A stretch of DNA of 64,000 nt from contig NZ_CP050313.1 of the NCBI RefSeq assembly GCF_011765625.1, forward strand, positions 430,501-494,500. The letters run 5' to 3'. Each line of letters opens with the position of its first letter. Position 1 is the first letter of the stretch. The stretch comes from Shewanella aestuarii. Its GTDB lineage: Bacteria > Pseudomonadota > Gammaproteobacteria > Enterobacterales > Shewanellaceae. Positions 43,659 through 52,582 of this stretch are shown here, one piece after another. Position numbers and translations under genes: made by a program. A model generated the notes under the pieces. The model had not been told where the DNA came from, made no database searches, and saw only the letters and a list, made by a program, of their open reading frames with translations.

Positions 43659-44723
43659 ATGGCAGAACTAAAGAATGATCGTTATTTACGTGCTTTATTA
43701 AAACAACCTGTTGATAGAACTCCTGTATGGATGATGCGTCAAGCTGGACGTTATCTACCTGAATATAAAGCAACTCGTGCTGAAGCGGGTGACTTTATGT
43801 CTCTTTGTAAGAACCAAGATTTAGCCTGTGAAGTTACTTTGCAGCCATTACGTCGTTATGACTTAGATGCGGCTATCTTGTTCTCAGATATTCTTACTGT
43901 TCCTGATGCTATGGGCTTAGGCTTGTATTTTGAAACTGGTGAAGGTCCACGTTTTGAACGCCCAACAGATACCATCGACGCGATTAAAAAGCTTTGTGTT
44001 CCAGATCCTGAAGACGAACTCGGTTACGTGATGCGTGCCGTTAGCACCATTCGTCGCGAGCTAAAAGGCGAAGTACCTTTAATTGGTTTCTCTGGTTCAC
44101 CTTGGACACTTGCTACTTACATGGTTGAAGGCGGTTCAAGCAAGACATTCGAAAAGATCAAAAAAATGGCTTATGAAGAGCCAGCAACATTACACATGCT
44201 ATTAGATAAGCTAGCTGATTCAGTAACTTTGTACTTAAACGCGCAAGTGGCTAATGGTGCACAATCGTTAATGATTTTTGATTCATGGGGCGGTGCGTTA
44301 TCTCACCACGCTTACCGTGAGTTTTCATTACGTTACATGCAAAAAATTGTTGATGGCTTAACACGTGAAGCCGACGGCCGCACTGTTCCTGTTACCTTAT
44401 TCACTAAAGGTGGCGGGTTATGGTTAGAAGCCATGGCTGAAACCGGCTGTGACGCATTAGGTTTAGATTGGACTGTTGATATTGGTGATGCACGTCGCCG
44501 TGTTGGTCATAAAGTGGCGCTGCAAGGCAACATGGACCCATCTGTGCTTTACGCTTCTCCTGAGCGTATTCATCAAGAAGTGGATCAAATCTTATCTGCT
44601 TATGGTGAAGGTACTGGCCATGTCTTTAACTTGGGTCATGGTATTCATCAGCATGTTAATCCTGAGCATGCGGGTGCTTTCATTAACTCTGTGCATGAGT
44701 TATCGGCTAAATATCATAAGTAA
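43659..44723 (+). CDS. hemE: Uroporphyrinogen decarboxylase
   Basis: A 354-residue protein with the HemE N-terminal motif [15 protein letters not shown] (about 20-35) and the Asp loop [12 protein letters not shown] (about 76-87), plus [17 protein letters not shown] and LGLDWTVD. It decarboxylates uroporphyrinogen III to coproporphyrinogen III in haem synthesis. Two hairpins follow its stop. With hemB in the same window it supplies haem for the many cytochromes. Confidence 0.97.
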   Translation: MAELKNDRYLRALLKQPVDRTPVWMMRQAGRYLPEYKATRAEAGDFMSLCKNQDLACEVTLQPLRRYDLDAAILFSDILTVPDAMGLGLYFETGEGPRFERPTDTIDAIKKLCVPDPEDELGYVMRAVSTIRRELKGEVPLIGFSGSPWTLATYMVEGGSSKTFEKIKKMAYEEPATLHMLLDKLADSVTLYLNAQVANGAQSLMIFDSWGGALSHHAYREFSLRYMQKIVDGLTREADGRTVPVTLFTKGGGLWLEAMAETGCDALGLDWTVDIGDARRRVGHKVALQGNMDPSVLYASPERIHQEVDQILSAYGEGTGHVFNLGHGIHQHVNPEHAGAFINSVHELSAKYHK

Positions 44724-44752
44724 TCATTAAGCTATTGCATTGTGATAATGCC

Positions 44753-44777
44753 AAAAAAGACGAGCCACGCTCGTCTT
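44753..44777. terminator. Terminator after hemE
   Basis: AAGACGAGC/GCTCGTCTT around CAC. A-run on the left gives a T-run for minus-strand transcripts (histidine kinase side), so it can act on both. It lies 30 bp past the hemE stop. Confidence 0.8.
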
Positions 44778-44790
44778 AGATGAATGACAA

Positions 44791-44818
44791 CAAGGCCACC
44801 TAATTATAGGTGGCTTTG
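44791..44818 (+). terminator. Second hairpin after hemE
   Basis: CAAGGCCACC pairs with GGTGGCTTTG (one G-U) and is followed by a short T stretch TTGTT. It backs up the first terminator. Confidence 0.6.
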
Positions 44819-44907
44819 TTGTATGTGTTGTTGGCACGACTTTTTGGCTAATGCCTTTAATCAATGACGGATCATGCTAACTTTTGAAAATAGCTGATGA
44901 CCGCGTT

Positions 44908-44995
44908 AAATTTTTAGATTGTAGAATCACTGCCGTCAAAAAAATCTTCCTTATTATCGTTCATTTATCGTACGCTATGTCTGTCCACTTATTTA
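44908..44995 (+). repeat. Dispersed ~88-bp repeat, copy B
   Basis: Aligns with 29231-29317. The end CTGTCCACTTATTTA overlaps the stop codon of the histidine kinase gene (44993-44995), so the repeat supplies the 3' end of that gene. Confidence 0.7.
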
Positions 44996-46483
44996 CTTTG
45001 TTTGGTATAGCTCAATCATAAATTGACTGCCTTCTCCAGGTGTACTGTTAATATTAATGTGGCATTTCAATAGTGTAAGTAGTTGCCTAACAATAGCGAG
45101 GCCAACGCCTAGTTGAGGGAGTGAGCTATCATTGTTGTATTTTACATAGGCCGGTTTAGACTCAAATTGGCTTAGAGATAACTGGATTAACGCTTCTACT
45201 TCATGTTGATGCATTCCGGCGCCCGTGTCTTCAACCGTAAGCCAAAGTTGCTCATCTTTTAGCTGGGTATAAATCGAAATAGTGCCGCCACTTTGGGTGT
45301 AACGAAGGGCGTTATCAACCAAATTATTTAATACTCGGCGCATTAATTGTGGGTCGGTTAAAATAAGTTGGCTGTTGGGGTTCTCTAGCTTAAGGCTCAC
45401 ATTTAAGCTTTCTGCTCTGGGGGTGAAGGTTTGTTTCACTTGAGCTAATAATTCATTTAAGTCTACTTGTTTCACATGTGCTTCGATTTGACCATTTTCA
45501 AGCGCCGCTAATTCCAACAGTTGTGCCAGTAACTGTTGTAAAGTTTGCCCTGAATTTGCCGCGTATTGAATTAGCTCTGCATCACGTTTTTCGTTCGGTA
45601 AAATTAACCACGTATCTATGTAGCCCAATAGCGCAGTAAGTGGTGTTTTTAGATCGTGCGATAAGTGCAACAAGAAGTCATGTTTTGCTTGTTGTTGACG
45701 TTTTGCTTGCTGTTGTTGCTGCTGAATTTCATGCAATAACTGATTGATATGATGACTAAGCTGACTAATTTCGGCACTACCGCTATAACGTTGAGGTAAT
45801 GCTAAGTTCGGCTGCATAGGTTGGTTTGTTAACCGGGTTAAGTCCTGTGCCATTTTTTGGACTGGGCGAGTGAAGTAGCGTAATAACATCACAAATAATA
45901 TCAAGGCAAATACTACCCAAAATCCGATTGTCGCTCCCCAGATTTTGGGCTTGTTTTCCGCAGTAATCAGGGCTTGCCAGCTGTCATAGTCTTCACCACC
46001 AATAATCACGTATAAATAACCGCTGTGCAGCCCTTCGCTGTTAATTAGTTTGCTCACCGAAAATATCTTTTTTGTGTTTTTGGTGCGAGGATCTGTGCCT
46101 AAAATGGGTAAGCTTGCACCGTTTAAAAATTGCCTAATTGCGCTCAAATCAACCCAATGGTTTTTAATTTTTTCAGCTTTGGCATCATAGGCGATAATTT
46201 TACCGTCGGGGTTTAGGGTATAAATTTCAAAACTAGGACCTAACAACATAAAATCATGAAAGGCCTCTTTCAGCGCTGCATCAGAGGTGATTCCTTGTGA
46301 CAATAATGGATTAATATGTGCCATATGCTGAGCTAATTCACTATGTAGTGATTGTTGGATCTGGTTGCGGCTAAATTCATGGTTTAGTTGTAACCATTGC
46401 CATAGGGCGAAAAAAAGTAACAATACAATAAGGCTAGTGGTAATAAAGAGTCGATTAAATAAGCTGCTGAATAAATTAGTCAT
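44993..46483 (-). CDS. Sensor histidine kinase
   Basis: A 496-residue inner-membrane kinase: TM1 (about 10-28), a periplasmic loop (about 30-185), TM2 (about 187-205), HAMP-like linker with a Gln-rich stretch IQQQQQQAKRQQQ, then the phospho-His in LLHLSHDLKTPLTALLGY (about 273), N-box NNLVDNALRY (about 387), G1 DTGAGM and G2 GVGLAIV. The gene overlaps the upstream response regulator by one base, so they are a pair. The signal is unknown. Its stop lies inside the dispersed repeat. Confidence 0.92.
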   Translation of the reverse strand: MTNLFSSLFNRLFITTSLIVLLLFFALWQWLQLNHEFSRNQIQQSLHSELAQHMAHINPLLSQGITSDAALKEAFHDFMLLGPSFEIYTLNPDGKIIAYDAKAEKIKNHWVDLSAIRQFLNGASLPILGTDPRTKNTKKIFSVSKLINSEGLHSGYLYVIIGGEDYDSWQALITAENKPKIWGATIGFWVVFALILFVMLLRYFTRPVQKMAQDLTRLTNQPMQPNLALPQRYSGSAEISQLSHHINQLLHEIQQQQQQAKRQQQAKHDFLLHLSHDLKTPLTALLGYIDTWLILPNEKRDAELIQYAANSGQTLQQLLAQLLELAALENGQIEAHVKQVDLNELLAQVKQTFTPRAESLNVSLKLENPNSQLILTDPQLMRRVLNNLVDNALRYTQSGGTISIYTQLKDEQLWLTVEDTGAGMHQHEVEALIQLSLSQFESKPAYVKYNNDSSLPQLGVGLAIVRQLLTLLKCHININSTPGEGSQFMIELYQTK

Positions 46484-47214
46484 TAGTGGGCATGTATCTG
46501 TGGTGGTGAGAATTTATAGCCAACACCCCACACGGTTTTAACTAAGTCATGCTCAGAACAACGTGAAAGTTTGTTGCGTAAACGATTAATGTGGCTATTT
46601 ACTGTGTGTTCATATCCGTTGTAGCTATATCCCCATACAGCCTCTAATAATTGTAAGCGGCTAAAAACTTGTTGTGGGTGTTTGGCTAAAAATAACAGTA
46701 AATCAAATTCACGCGCAGTGAGCTCTAACGGATTATCAAAGGCTGTGACTTCACGGGTGGTAGCATTAATGCTCACGCCATTAAAGTTTAATTGTTGGTT
46801 GTTGTCATTCAGGCTTTGGCCGCGCCTTAATAAGGCTTTTACCCGTGCCCGAAACTCAAGTACGCTGAAGGGCTTGATCAAATAATCATCTGCACCGGCT
46901 TCTAACCCAAGAACGATATCGGCTTCTGTATCTTTGGCGGTTAATAACATGATGGGCACCTCTTTTTCTGCCTGCCTGAGTTGTTGGCATAACATAATGC
47001 CGTCTCCATCAGGCAACATGCGATCTAATAGAATTAAGTCGATTCTAGTGTGCTCAATGATCTGCATCGCATGTTTTAAGGTAGTGGCATGAAACACTTC
47101 ATAATTTAGCGCTTTAAGATTTAGCATCAGTAATTTTGCTAAATCTTGCTCATCTTCAACCACTAAAATATGTTGTGGGCTAGCGTGTCCGTTATGTTTA
47201 GCCAAATGATTCAT
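46483..47214 (-). CDS. OmpR-family response regulator
   Basis: A 243-residue protein with a receiver domain (ILVVEDEQDL, phospho-Asp in LILLDRMLPD about 62, MLLTAKD, LIKPFSV) and a C-terminal winged-helix domain (LTAREFDLLLFLAKHPQQVFSR, GYEHTVNSHINRLRNKL, TVWGVGYKF). It pairs with the downstream kinase (TAATG overlap) and lies 90 bp after two spondin-domain genes on the same strand, so it may control them. Confidence 0.93.
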   Translation of the reverse strand: MNHLAKHNGHASPQHILVVEDEQDLAKLLMLNLKALNYEVFHATTLKHAMQIIEHTRIDLILLDRMLPDGDGIMLCQQLRQAEKEVPIMLLTAKDTEADIVLGLEAGADDYLIKPFSVLEFRARVKALLRRGQSLNDNNQQLNFNGVSINATTREVTAFDNPLELTAREFDLLLFLAKHPQQVFSRLQLLEAVWGYSYNGYEHTVNSHINRLRNKLSRCSEHDLVKTVWGVGYKFSPPQIHAH

Positions 47215-47304
47215 TAATATTCCCCAAGACAGATCCGTGCATCTAGTGCAGTAGACCTGTTATGAGGAAGATTAATTTCACATTGGTTAATTTTTTATCA
47301 AGAC

Positions 47305-48030
47305 TTATTGGGTTCGGACAATTTTTACCGCCAAAACGGGGTTGTCAAATCGATGCGATGGCATTAATACAGAATCATCTAAGCCATCATATTGCGTGAT
47401 AACACCCGGATGAATATGCACAAAATCAACATCATCTCGGTTAGCATTAAAACCTTCACCGCCATCAGCAGGGCCGGGTATCGTGCCTTTTTGTTCGCTG
47501 TTGTCTTCAGTGCCAGCATCGTATGCCATGTTATGCATCATCGATGGCATATCTACTTGCATGCCGGCAATACTGATACTGTTGAGTCCGGTGAAGGCAT
47601 CGTTGGTATTAACCAGCATGGTTGCTAAGCTGATATTGGCAACGTCAGCTTCTGCTAATGTCAGAATGAGCGTTTCACTCATACCGGGCATTAACATGCC
47701 AACACCATTGACACTGCTGTTAACAACCTCAAGTGCTGCAATGTCGGCGGTATCTCCACCCTCGGCCATTTTCTCTATCGCGACACTTGCAGGTTCACCC
47801 GCTTGCCATAACATCGCATCGGCACTGTGGGATGCCAAAATAACCGGTGACATGGGTTGATTGGCGGTTAAGTTAGTCACAGTGACACTAAAGGTTTGCA
47901 TCACCACGGGGGCAGGCTCGGGCGTGACTAGAACATCATTATCATCGTCACTTCCACATGCTGTCAGCAAGCTAGTGCTGACGACTATTGCCAGTAAACT
48001 TGGCTTAAGGTTTAAGTTTGTAGGCTTCAT
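47305..48030 (-). CDS. Spondin-domain lipoprotein
   Basis: A 241-residue protein with lipobox LTAC (Cys25) and a Spondin_N-like domain (TVTNLTANQPMSPVILASH, AGEPASVAIEKMAEGGDTADI, ...VHIHPGVITQYDGLDDSV). It is about 30-40% identical by eye to the next spondin gene, so the two are tandem paralogues. The conserved His in HIHPG and acidic residues suggest a metal- or ligand-binding site. Location is the membrane surface. Role unknown; bacterial spondin-domain proteins are poorly described. Confidence 0.82.
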   Translation of the reverse strand: MKPTNLNLKPSLLAIVVSTSLLTACGSDDDNDVLVTPEPAPVVMQTFSVTVTNLTANQPMSPVILASHSADAMLWQAGEPASVAIEKMAEGGDTADIAALEVVNSSVNGVGMLMPGMSETLILTLAEADVANISLATMLVNTNDAFTGLNSISIAGMQVDMPSMMHNMAYDAGTEDNSEQKGTIPGPADGGEGFNANRDDVDFVHIHPGVITQYDGLDDSVLMPSHRFDNPVLAVKIVRTQ

Positions 48031-48041
48031 GGGTTACCTCC

Positions 48042-48743
48042 TTATTTGACCGTAACCACGACTTTCGCTACAGGGTTTAACCAACGGTGAATACGGCTGT
48101 CTAAATCGCTGGCACCGCCTGCAGTATCTGTGTCACCCAATACACCAGGGTGTGTATGAATGTACATGTTGTCGGCACTGTCCATCACTCCTGTACCGTT
48201 GGTGCCGCCATTACCACCAGGTGCAGCAGGGATACCGGCTGCTCCTGGCATGCCACCGCCATTAATGATTTCGTCATTGGCTTCAGTACCTGCGTCATAG
48301 GCGTTGATATAAACAGTATAGGTGCCCGCTTCAGTTGGAATAGTCCAGCTATCTAAACCAATAAAAGCATCATTAGTTGGTAGCACCATGGCAACGATAG
48401 AAAGGTGGGTGTTATCACCTGTGTTTAACATGACATCATTGACACTGACTCCCGGGGCAAGTAATCCCATGGCTGGATTTGTTGAGCTAACACCATTTGC
48501 AGCTATTACGGCAGTATTGAGATCGGCAATATCACCTCCTTCCGCCATTTTTTGTAATGCGGGTGAGGCCATTTCACCTAAGTGGAATAAATGACTATCG
48601 GTGGTGTGGGCAGCAATCAGCAATGGGGTAAAGTGGTTTCCGTGAGTAAGATTAGTGACACTGACTTCAATCTCTGCGGCTTGAGTTGATAAACTAAATA
48701 AACCTGCTGCCAATAGGCTAGCGTTAACTAATGTACGTTTCAT
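48042..48743 (-). CDS. Spondin-domain secreted protein
   Basis: A 233-residue protein with a signal peptide (cleavage near TQA-AEIEV) and the same Spondin_N-like domain: SVTNLTHGNHFTPLLIAAHT, GEMASPALQKMAEGGDIADL, a Gly/Pro/Ala-rich loop near 165-180 and YIHTHPGVLGD. It lacks a lipobox Cys, so it is soluble or released, unlike its paralogue 11 bp downstream. The two probably share a transcript, with the two-component genes after them. Confidence 0.82.
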   Translation of the reverse strand: MKRTLVNASLLAAGLFSLSTQAAEIEVSVTNLTHGNHFTPLLIAAHTTDSHLFHLGEMASPALQKMAEGGDIADLNTAVIAANGVSSTNPAMGLLAPGVSVNDVMLNTGDNTHLSIVAMVLPTNDAFIGLDSWTIPTEAGTYTVYINAYDAGTEANDEIINGGGMPGAAGIPAAPGGNGGTNGTGVMDSADNMYIHTHPGVLGDTDTAGGASDLDSRIHRWLNPVAKVVVTVK

Positions 48744-48906
48744 AACCGAGCTCCTTTTGTTGAATTACAGCTAGTATTGCAAAGGGATCTCACTGGCTTA
48801 TCGCCAAATTATCACGAAAGTTTAACATCGTTAGTTTCAGGCTATTTTATTATGCTAAATTAGCAGGAAGACTAACCCTTAATATCAAATAAAAAGAATA
48901 AATAAT

Positions 48907-49458
48907 ATGATAAAAGTGTTACATCAAGATGATTTTAAAGCGGTATTAGCATTGGGTGAGCAAGTGCATGGTCAGGGCTATATGGATATGGATGAACTGA
49001 CTGCCATTTATCACAAAGGAATAAAAAATGGTATTAATGCCAATTTTGTTGCGATTGAAAATGATGAATTAGTGGGCTTTAGATTAACCTATGCTGCAGG
49101 CCAATGGCAGCAAGATCAATGGTGTACTGTTGAGCGCTGGGGAGTTGACTTTGAAGATGTGTGTTACTTTAAATCCAATACCATTGCTGAACATGGTCGC
49201 GGGAAAGGATTAGGCGGACGCCTTTTACAAGCTTCTAAAGAGGCGGTTATGGCACAAGGCGCTAAAGCTGGTGTCAGCCATTTATGGCAACAAAGCCCCA
49301 ATAATGCAGCAGTTCGTTATTTTACCAAAGCTGGTGGAAAATTAATCAAACAGCACCCGAACCGTTGGCATCAACGGCATATGGGCGAAGATTATATCTG
49401 CGTGCTTTGTGGCGTTGATTGCCACTGTGTGGCGTGTGAAATGTTGTTAATATTTTAA
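48907..49458 (+). CDS. GNAT family N-acetyltransferase with Cys-rich tail
   Basis: A 183-residue protein with a GNAT acetyl-CoA loop HGRGKGLGGRLLQ (about 99-110) and the C-terminal half of the fold (NAAVRYFTKAGGKLI). The end YICVLCGVDCHCVACEMLL has five Cys in CxxC...CxC...C spacing, which is unusual for GNATs and might bind zinc or form disulfides. It starts a tight three-gene run with the small membrane protein and the FAD oxidoreductase. Confidence 0.83.
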   Translation: MIKVLHQDDFKAVLALGEQVHGQGYMDMDELTAIYHKGIKNGINANFVAIENDELVGFRLTYAAGQWQQDQWCTVERWGVDFEDVCYFKSNTIAEHGRGKGLGGRLLQASKEAVMAQGAKAGVSHLWQQSPNNAAVRYFTKAGGKLIKQHPNRWHQRHMGEDYICVLCGVDCHCVACEMLLIF

Positions 49459-49466
49459 AGGGTTAA

Positions 49467-49694
49467 ATGATGACAACATCGATTCAAACATTGTCTGAAA
49501 TGCACTGTCCAACATCAGCAGAGCTTAAATTACTCAAGTTTGAGTTAGATAAACTTGAGTTGGAAAACCTGAAACTGTCAAAAATTGTGCTTTATTTGAA
49601 ATTTGTTCAAATGATTGTTTTTATACCACTTGGCATCGTGGTTTTGCTTTTAATCGCATGTAAATGGGAACAAGTTTTACAGTTATTAGGCTAA
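49467..49694 (+). CDS. Small protein with coiled coil and one membrane helix
   Basis: A 75-residue protein: a Leu/Lys/Glu heptad-like stretch (LKLLKFELDKLELENLKLSK, residues 20-39) followed by one hydrophobic helix (FVQMIVFIPLGIVVLLLIAC). AAGGG precedes the start; ATG 49470 is an alternative. It is eight bases after the GNAT gene and five before the FAD oxidoreductase gene, so it is in that operon. I do not recognise a family. Confidence 0.62.
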   Translation: MMTTSIQTLSEMHCPTSAELKLLKFELDKLELENLKLSKIVLYLKFVQMIVFIPLGIVVLLLIACKWEQVLQLLG

Positions 49695-49698
49695 CAAA

Positions 49699-51048
49699 AT
49701 GCAACCTTATGATCCGCTGATAAATATCAATCCCCAACATCAACCTTCGGCAAATAGCTATTGGGCTAGCACCATGCCAGTGCCACAAGCCAATCCGGCG
49801 TTAAAAGGTTGCCAGCAAACGGATGTGGCCATTATTGGTGGTGGCTACACAGGTTTATTAACCGCTTATTATTTGGCGACTGAATTTAATATTGATTGCC
49901 ATGTACTTGAAGCCAATCAAGTGGGCTTTGGTGCCAGCGCCCGTAATGCGGGGTTTGTGCTTAAAGGTTCTGGTCGTTTGGGCTATAGCGCCATGGCAAA
50001 GCGTTGGAATATCGATGTTGCTAAGGGGATTTACGCTGAGTTTACCGAGGCGGTTGCGCGAGTGGACGGTTTGATTAAGCAGCATCAAATTGATTGTGAT
50101 GTGCAAGAAACAGGCTACTTAAAAGTGGCTCATAACCCTAAAGCGTTAGCACAACTACAAAATGCTGCTGCGTTTATTCAACAACACTTTGGTGATGGTG
50201 CCGAGTTTATTGACCGTGAGACGTTTTGTGAGCAATACATGAATCATCATCAGGCTTATGGTGCATTAAGGTTAACTGATGGCTTTGGGATTAACCCATT
50301 AAAATTATTACTGGGTTATAAAGACATGGTGCAGCAAGCCAAGGTGTCGATATCAGAACAATCTTGCGTGCTTGAATGGCATCAACAGCAGGGCAAACAT
50401 CGCTTAATTACTGACTCAGGTGAGTTGCTTGCTAATCAGGTGATTATGGCGGGTAATGCTTATACGCCGAAACGATTTAATGCGGCAACCGATAACAAGT
50501 ACTTACCTATTTTAAGTAATGTGATTGTTACTGAGCCATTAACCCTTGATGAGCTGCAGCAAGCTGGCATTCATACGTCGCAAGTCACTATGGATACTCG
50601 CATTTTGAAATATTATTATCGGCTGTTGCCAGATAATCGTTTGCTATTTGGTGGTCGAGGCGCGGTGTGGGGCAAAGATGCGGCAAACCCTATTTATGGG
50701 CAACGACTCAAAATGGCCTTAGATAAATGCTTTCCGGCATTACAGCATAAAGCAATTGCCTATAACTGGACGGGCTGGATTGCGGCCTCGTTCGACGATA
50801 TGCCACATGTGTACAGCCAATATGGTGTGGGTTATAGCTTAGGCTATTGCGGTGCGGGTGTTTCTTTTAGTAGTCAGGCCGCTTATCGACTTGCCCAAAG
50901 TATGGCAGGCGTATCTCGGCCTAATTTACCTCTATATCAGCAGCCTCTACCGGCACAACCACTATCGATACTGCCCTTTGGCCAGTTAAAGCGCATAGGG
51001 CAGTGGGGGTATTATCATTACGGTTGGCTGAAAGATAAATTTAGTTAA
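49699..51048 (+). CDS. FAD-dependent oxidoreductase (DAO family)
   Basis: A 449-residue protein with an FAD-binding Rossmann motif VAIIGGGYTGLLTAYYLA (about 44-61), GFGASARNAGF (about 75) and the C-terminal DAO motif GYCGAGVSFSSQAAYRLA. This resembles gamma-glutamylputrescine oxidase-like or glycine/D-amino-acid oxidases; the substrate is not shown. It is the last gene of the GNAT operon and its stop codon overlaps that of the convergent antiporter gene. Confidence 0.87.
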   Translation: MQPYDPLININPQHQPSANSYWASTMPVPQANPALKGCQQTDVAIIGGGYTGLLTAYYLATEFNIDCHVLEANQVGFGASARNAGFVLKGSGRLGYSAMAKRWNIDVAKGIYAEFTEAVARVDGLIKQHQIDCDVQETGYLKVAHNPKALAQLQNAAAFIQQHFGDGAEFIDRETFCEQYMNHHQAYGALRLTDGFGINPLKLLLGYKDMVQQAKVSISEQSCVLEWHQQQGKHRLITDSGELLANQVIMAGNAYTPKRFNAATDNKYLPILSNVIVTEPLTLDELQQAGIHTSQVTMDTRILKYYYRLLPDNRLLFGGRGAVWGKDAANPIYGQRLKMALDKCFPALQHKAIAYNWTGWIAASFDDMPHVYSQYGVGYSLGYCGAGVSFSSQAAYRLAQSMAGVSRPNLPLYQQPLPAQPLSILPFGQLKRIGQWGYYHYGWLKDKFS

Positions 51049-52526
51049 CTGGCAACAAGGTGATCGTCTTTAACGGTTGCATTTAACGGTTCAATTTTTA
51101 TATTGAAGTATGCATAAGTCGCGCTAACTAGTGGGCATACAAGGTTAAAAAATGCATAAGGTAAGTAGGCAAAAGTTGCCACGCCCAGCGTACTGGCCAT
51201 AAACGCACCGCAGGTATTCCAAGGCACTAATGGGCTCGTGACGGTGGCAGAATCCTCTAAGGTGCGACTTAAATTAACTGCGGCTAGGTTTCTGTTGGTG
51301 TACTCCATTTTTAACATTCTGCCGGGCAAGACAATGGCAATATATTGATCACCTGTAATGATATTCGCCCCAATACACACGCCTAAAGTGGTGATGATTA
51401 AACTGCTAGTTGATGTTACTAAACTTAAAAGGCTTTCAAGCAAACGCCCAAGTAACCCTGTGACTTCCATTATGCCACCAAAAGCCATGGCACATAAAAT
51501 TAACCACACGGTCGTGACCATGCTGCTCATGCCACCTCGGCTTAATAGGTTATCGAGTACCGCATCCCCCGTACTAGCCACGTAGCCATCAAACATGGCA
51601 ATCCAAATCCCTTTTACCAGAGCGACTACATTAGGCAAACTTTCATCGTCAACATACGCTAACACGTTGTCAAACTGAAATAATGCTGCGCAAATTGCGC
51701 CTGCTAAGGTGCCAATTATAACGGTGGGAAACGCAGGCATTTTTTTGTGGGCTAAAAATAACACCACTAATAATGGCAACAATAGATGAGCGCCAGGTTG
51801 GTAGGTTTGTTCAAGCAATAGCAAGGTATGAGTTAATTGATTCGATACCGGTTCTACATTGCTATTAAAGCCGATTATCGTATAGGCAATAATGGCAATG
51901 ATAATGCTAGGAAAGGTGGTCCATGTCATATGCTTGATATGGGCAAAAATATCGCTACCGGCTACAGCAGGAGCTAGGTTTGTGGTATCAGACATGGGTG
52001 ACATTTTATCGCCAAAATAGGCGCCGCTAATAATAGCGCCAGCGGTAATGCTAGGGTTTAATTCCATTGCAGAGGCGATACCAATGAGCGCAATGCCAAT
52101 GGTGCCAGCCACTGTCCATGAACTGCCAATGCTTAAGGCTACAATGGCGCACAACACACATGAGGCGGCATAAAAATACTGTGGATTTAATATCTGCATG
52201 CCGTAATAAATCATAGTGGGTACTGTGCCCGCTAAAATCCATGTACCAATTAACGAGCCAACACTAAATAAGATCAGCAATGCGCCTGTGGCAATGCCGA
52301 TACTTTTCACTATGCCTCGTTCCATTTGATTCCAGCTAAAGCCATTTTTAAAACCAATAACCATTGCGATACAAGCTGCAAGTATTAAAGCGATTTGGTT
52401 TGCACCAGCAGAGCTGTCAGATGAAAACAGATAGACAGCCGAGGCTAGCATGATGATCAGCGAGAAAACGGGAATGAGTGCGTCAAGTAAGCTGGGTTTG
52501 AATGGAGTAGATGAGTGAGCAGACAT
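51045..52526 (-). CDS. Na+/H+ antiporter of the NhaC family
   Basis: A 493-residue inner-membrane protein with about 12 helices and NhaC-like motifs: SIGSSWTVAGTIGIALIG, FGDKMSPMSDTTNLAP and NLSRTLEDSATVTSPLVPWNTCG. NhaC-family carriers exchange sodium for protons, or a carboxylate or amine for ions (tyramine/malate-lactate antiporters are related). The substrate here is not known. The ATG is followed upstream by an AT-rich tandem repeat. Confidence 0.87.
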   Translation of the reverse strand: MSAHSSTPFKPSLLDALIPVFSLIIMLASAVYLFSSDSSAGANQIALILAACIAMVIGFKNGFSWNQMERGIVKSIGIATGALLILFSVGSLIGTWILAGTVPTMIYYGMQILNPQYFYAASCVLCAIVALSIGSSWTVAGTIGIALIGIASAMELNPSITAGAIISGAYFGDKMSPMSDTTNLAPAVAGSDIFAHIKHMTWTTFPSIIIAIIAYTIIGFNSNVEPVSNQLTHTLLLLEQTYQPGAHLLLPLLVVLFLAHKKMPAFPTVIIGTLAGAICAALFQFDNVLAYVDDESLPNVVALVKGIWIAMFDGYVASTGDAVLDNLLSRGGMSSMVTTVWLILCAMAFGGIMEVTGLLGRLLESLLSLVTSTSSLIITTLGVCIGANIITGDQYIAIVLPGRMLKMEYTNRNLAAVNLSRTLEDSATVTSPLVPWNTCGAFMASTLGVATFAYLPYAFFNLVCPLVSATYAYFNIKIEPLNATVKDDHLVAS

Positions 52527-52536
52527 TAAAATCCTT

Positions 52537-52582
52537 ATTATTTTTTTAATTATTTTTTTAATTATTTTTTTAATTATTTTTA
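52537..52582 (+). repeat. 12-bp AT-rich tandem repeat upstream of the nhaC-family gene
   Basis: Three perfect copies of ATTATTTTTTTA from 52537 to 52572 and a shortened fourth copy. It begins 10 bp before the ATG of the antiporter (minus) and so lies in its leader or promoter. Copy number could vary between strains. Confidence 0.75.

Noticed and set aside
47483..47860. 125-codon plus-strand frame within the spondin lipoprotein gene
   Set aside because: It is a mirror of the Spondin_N coding strand.
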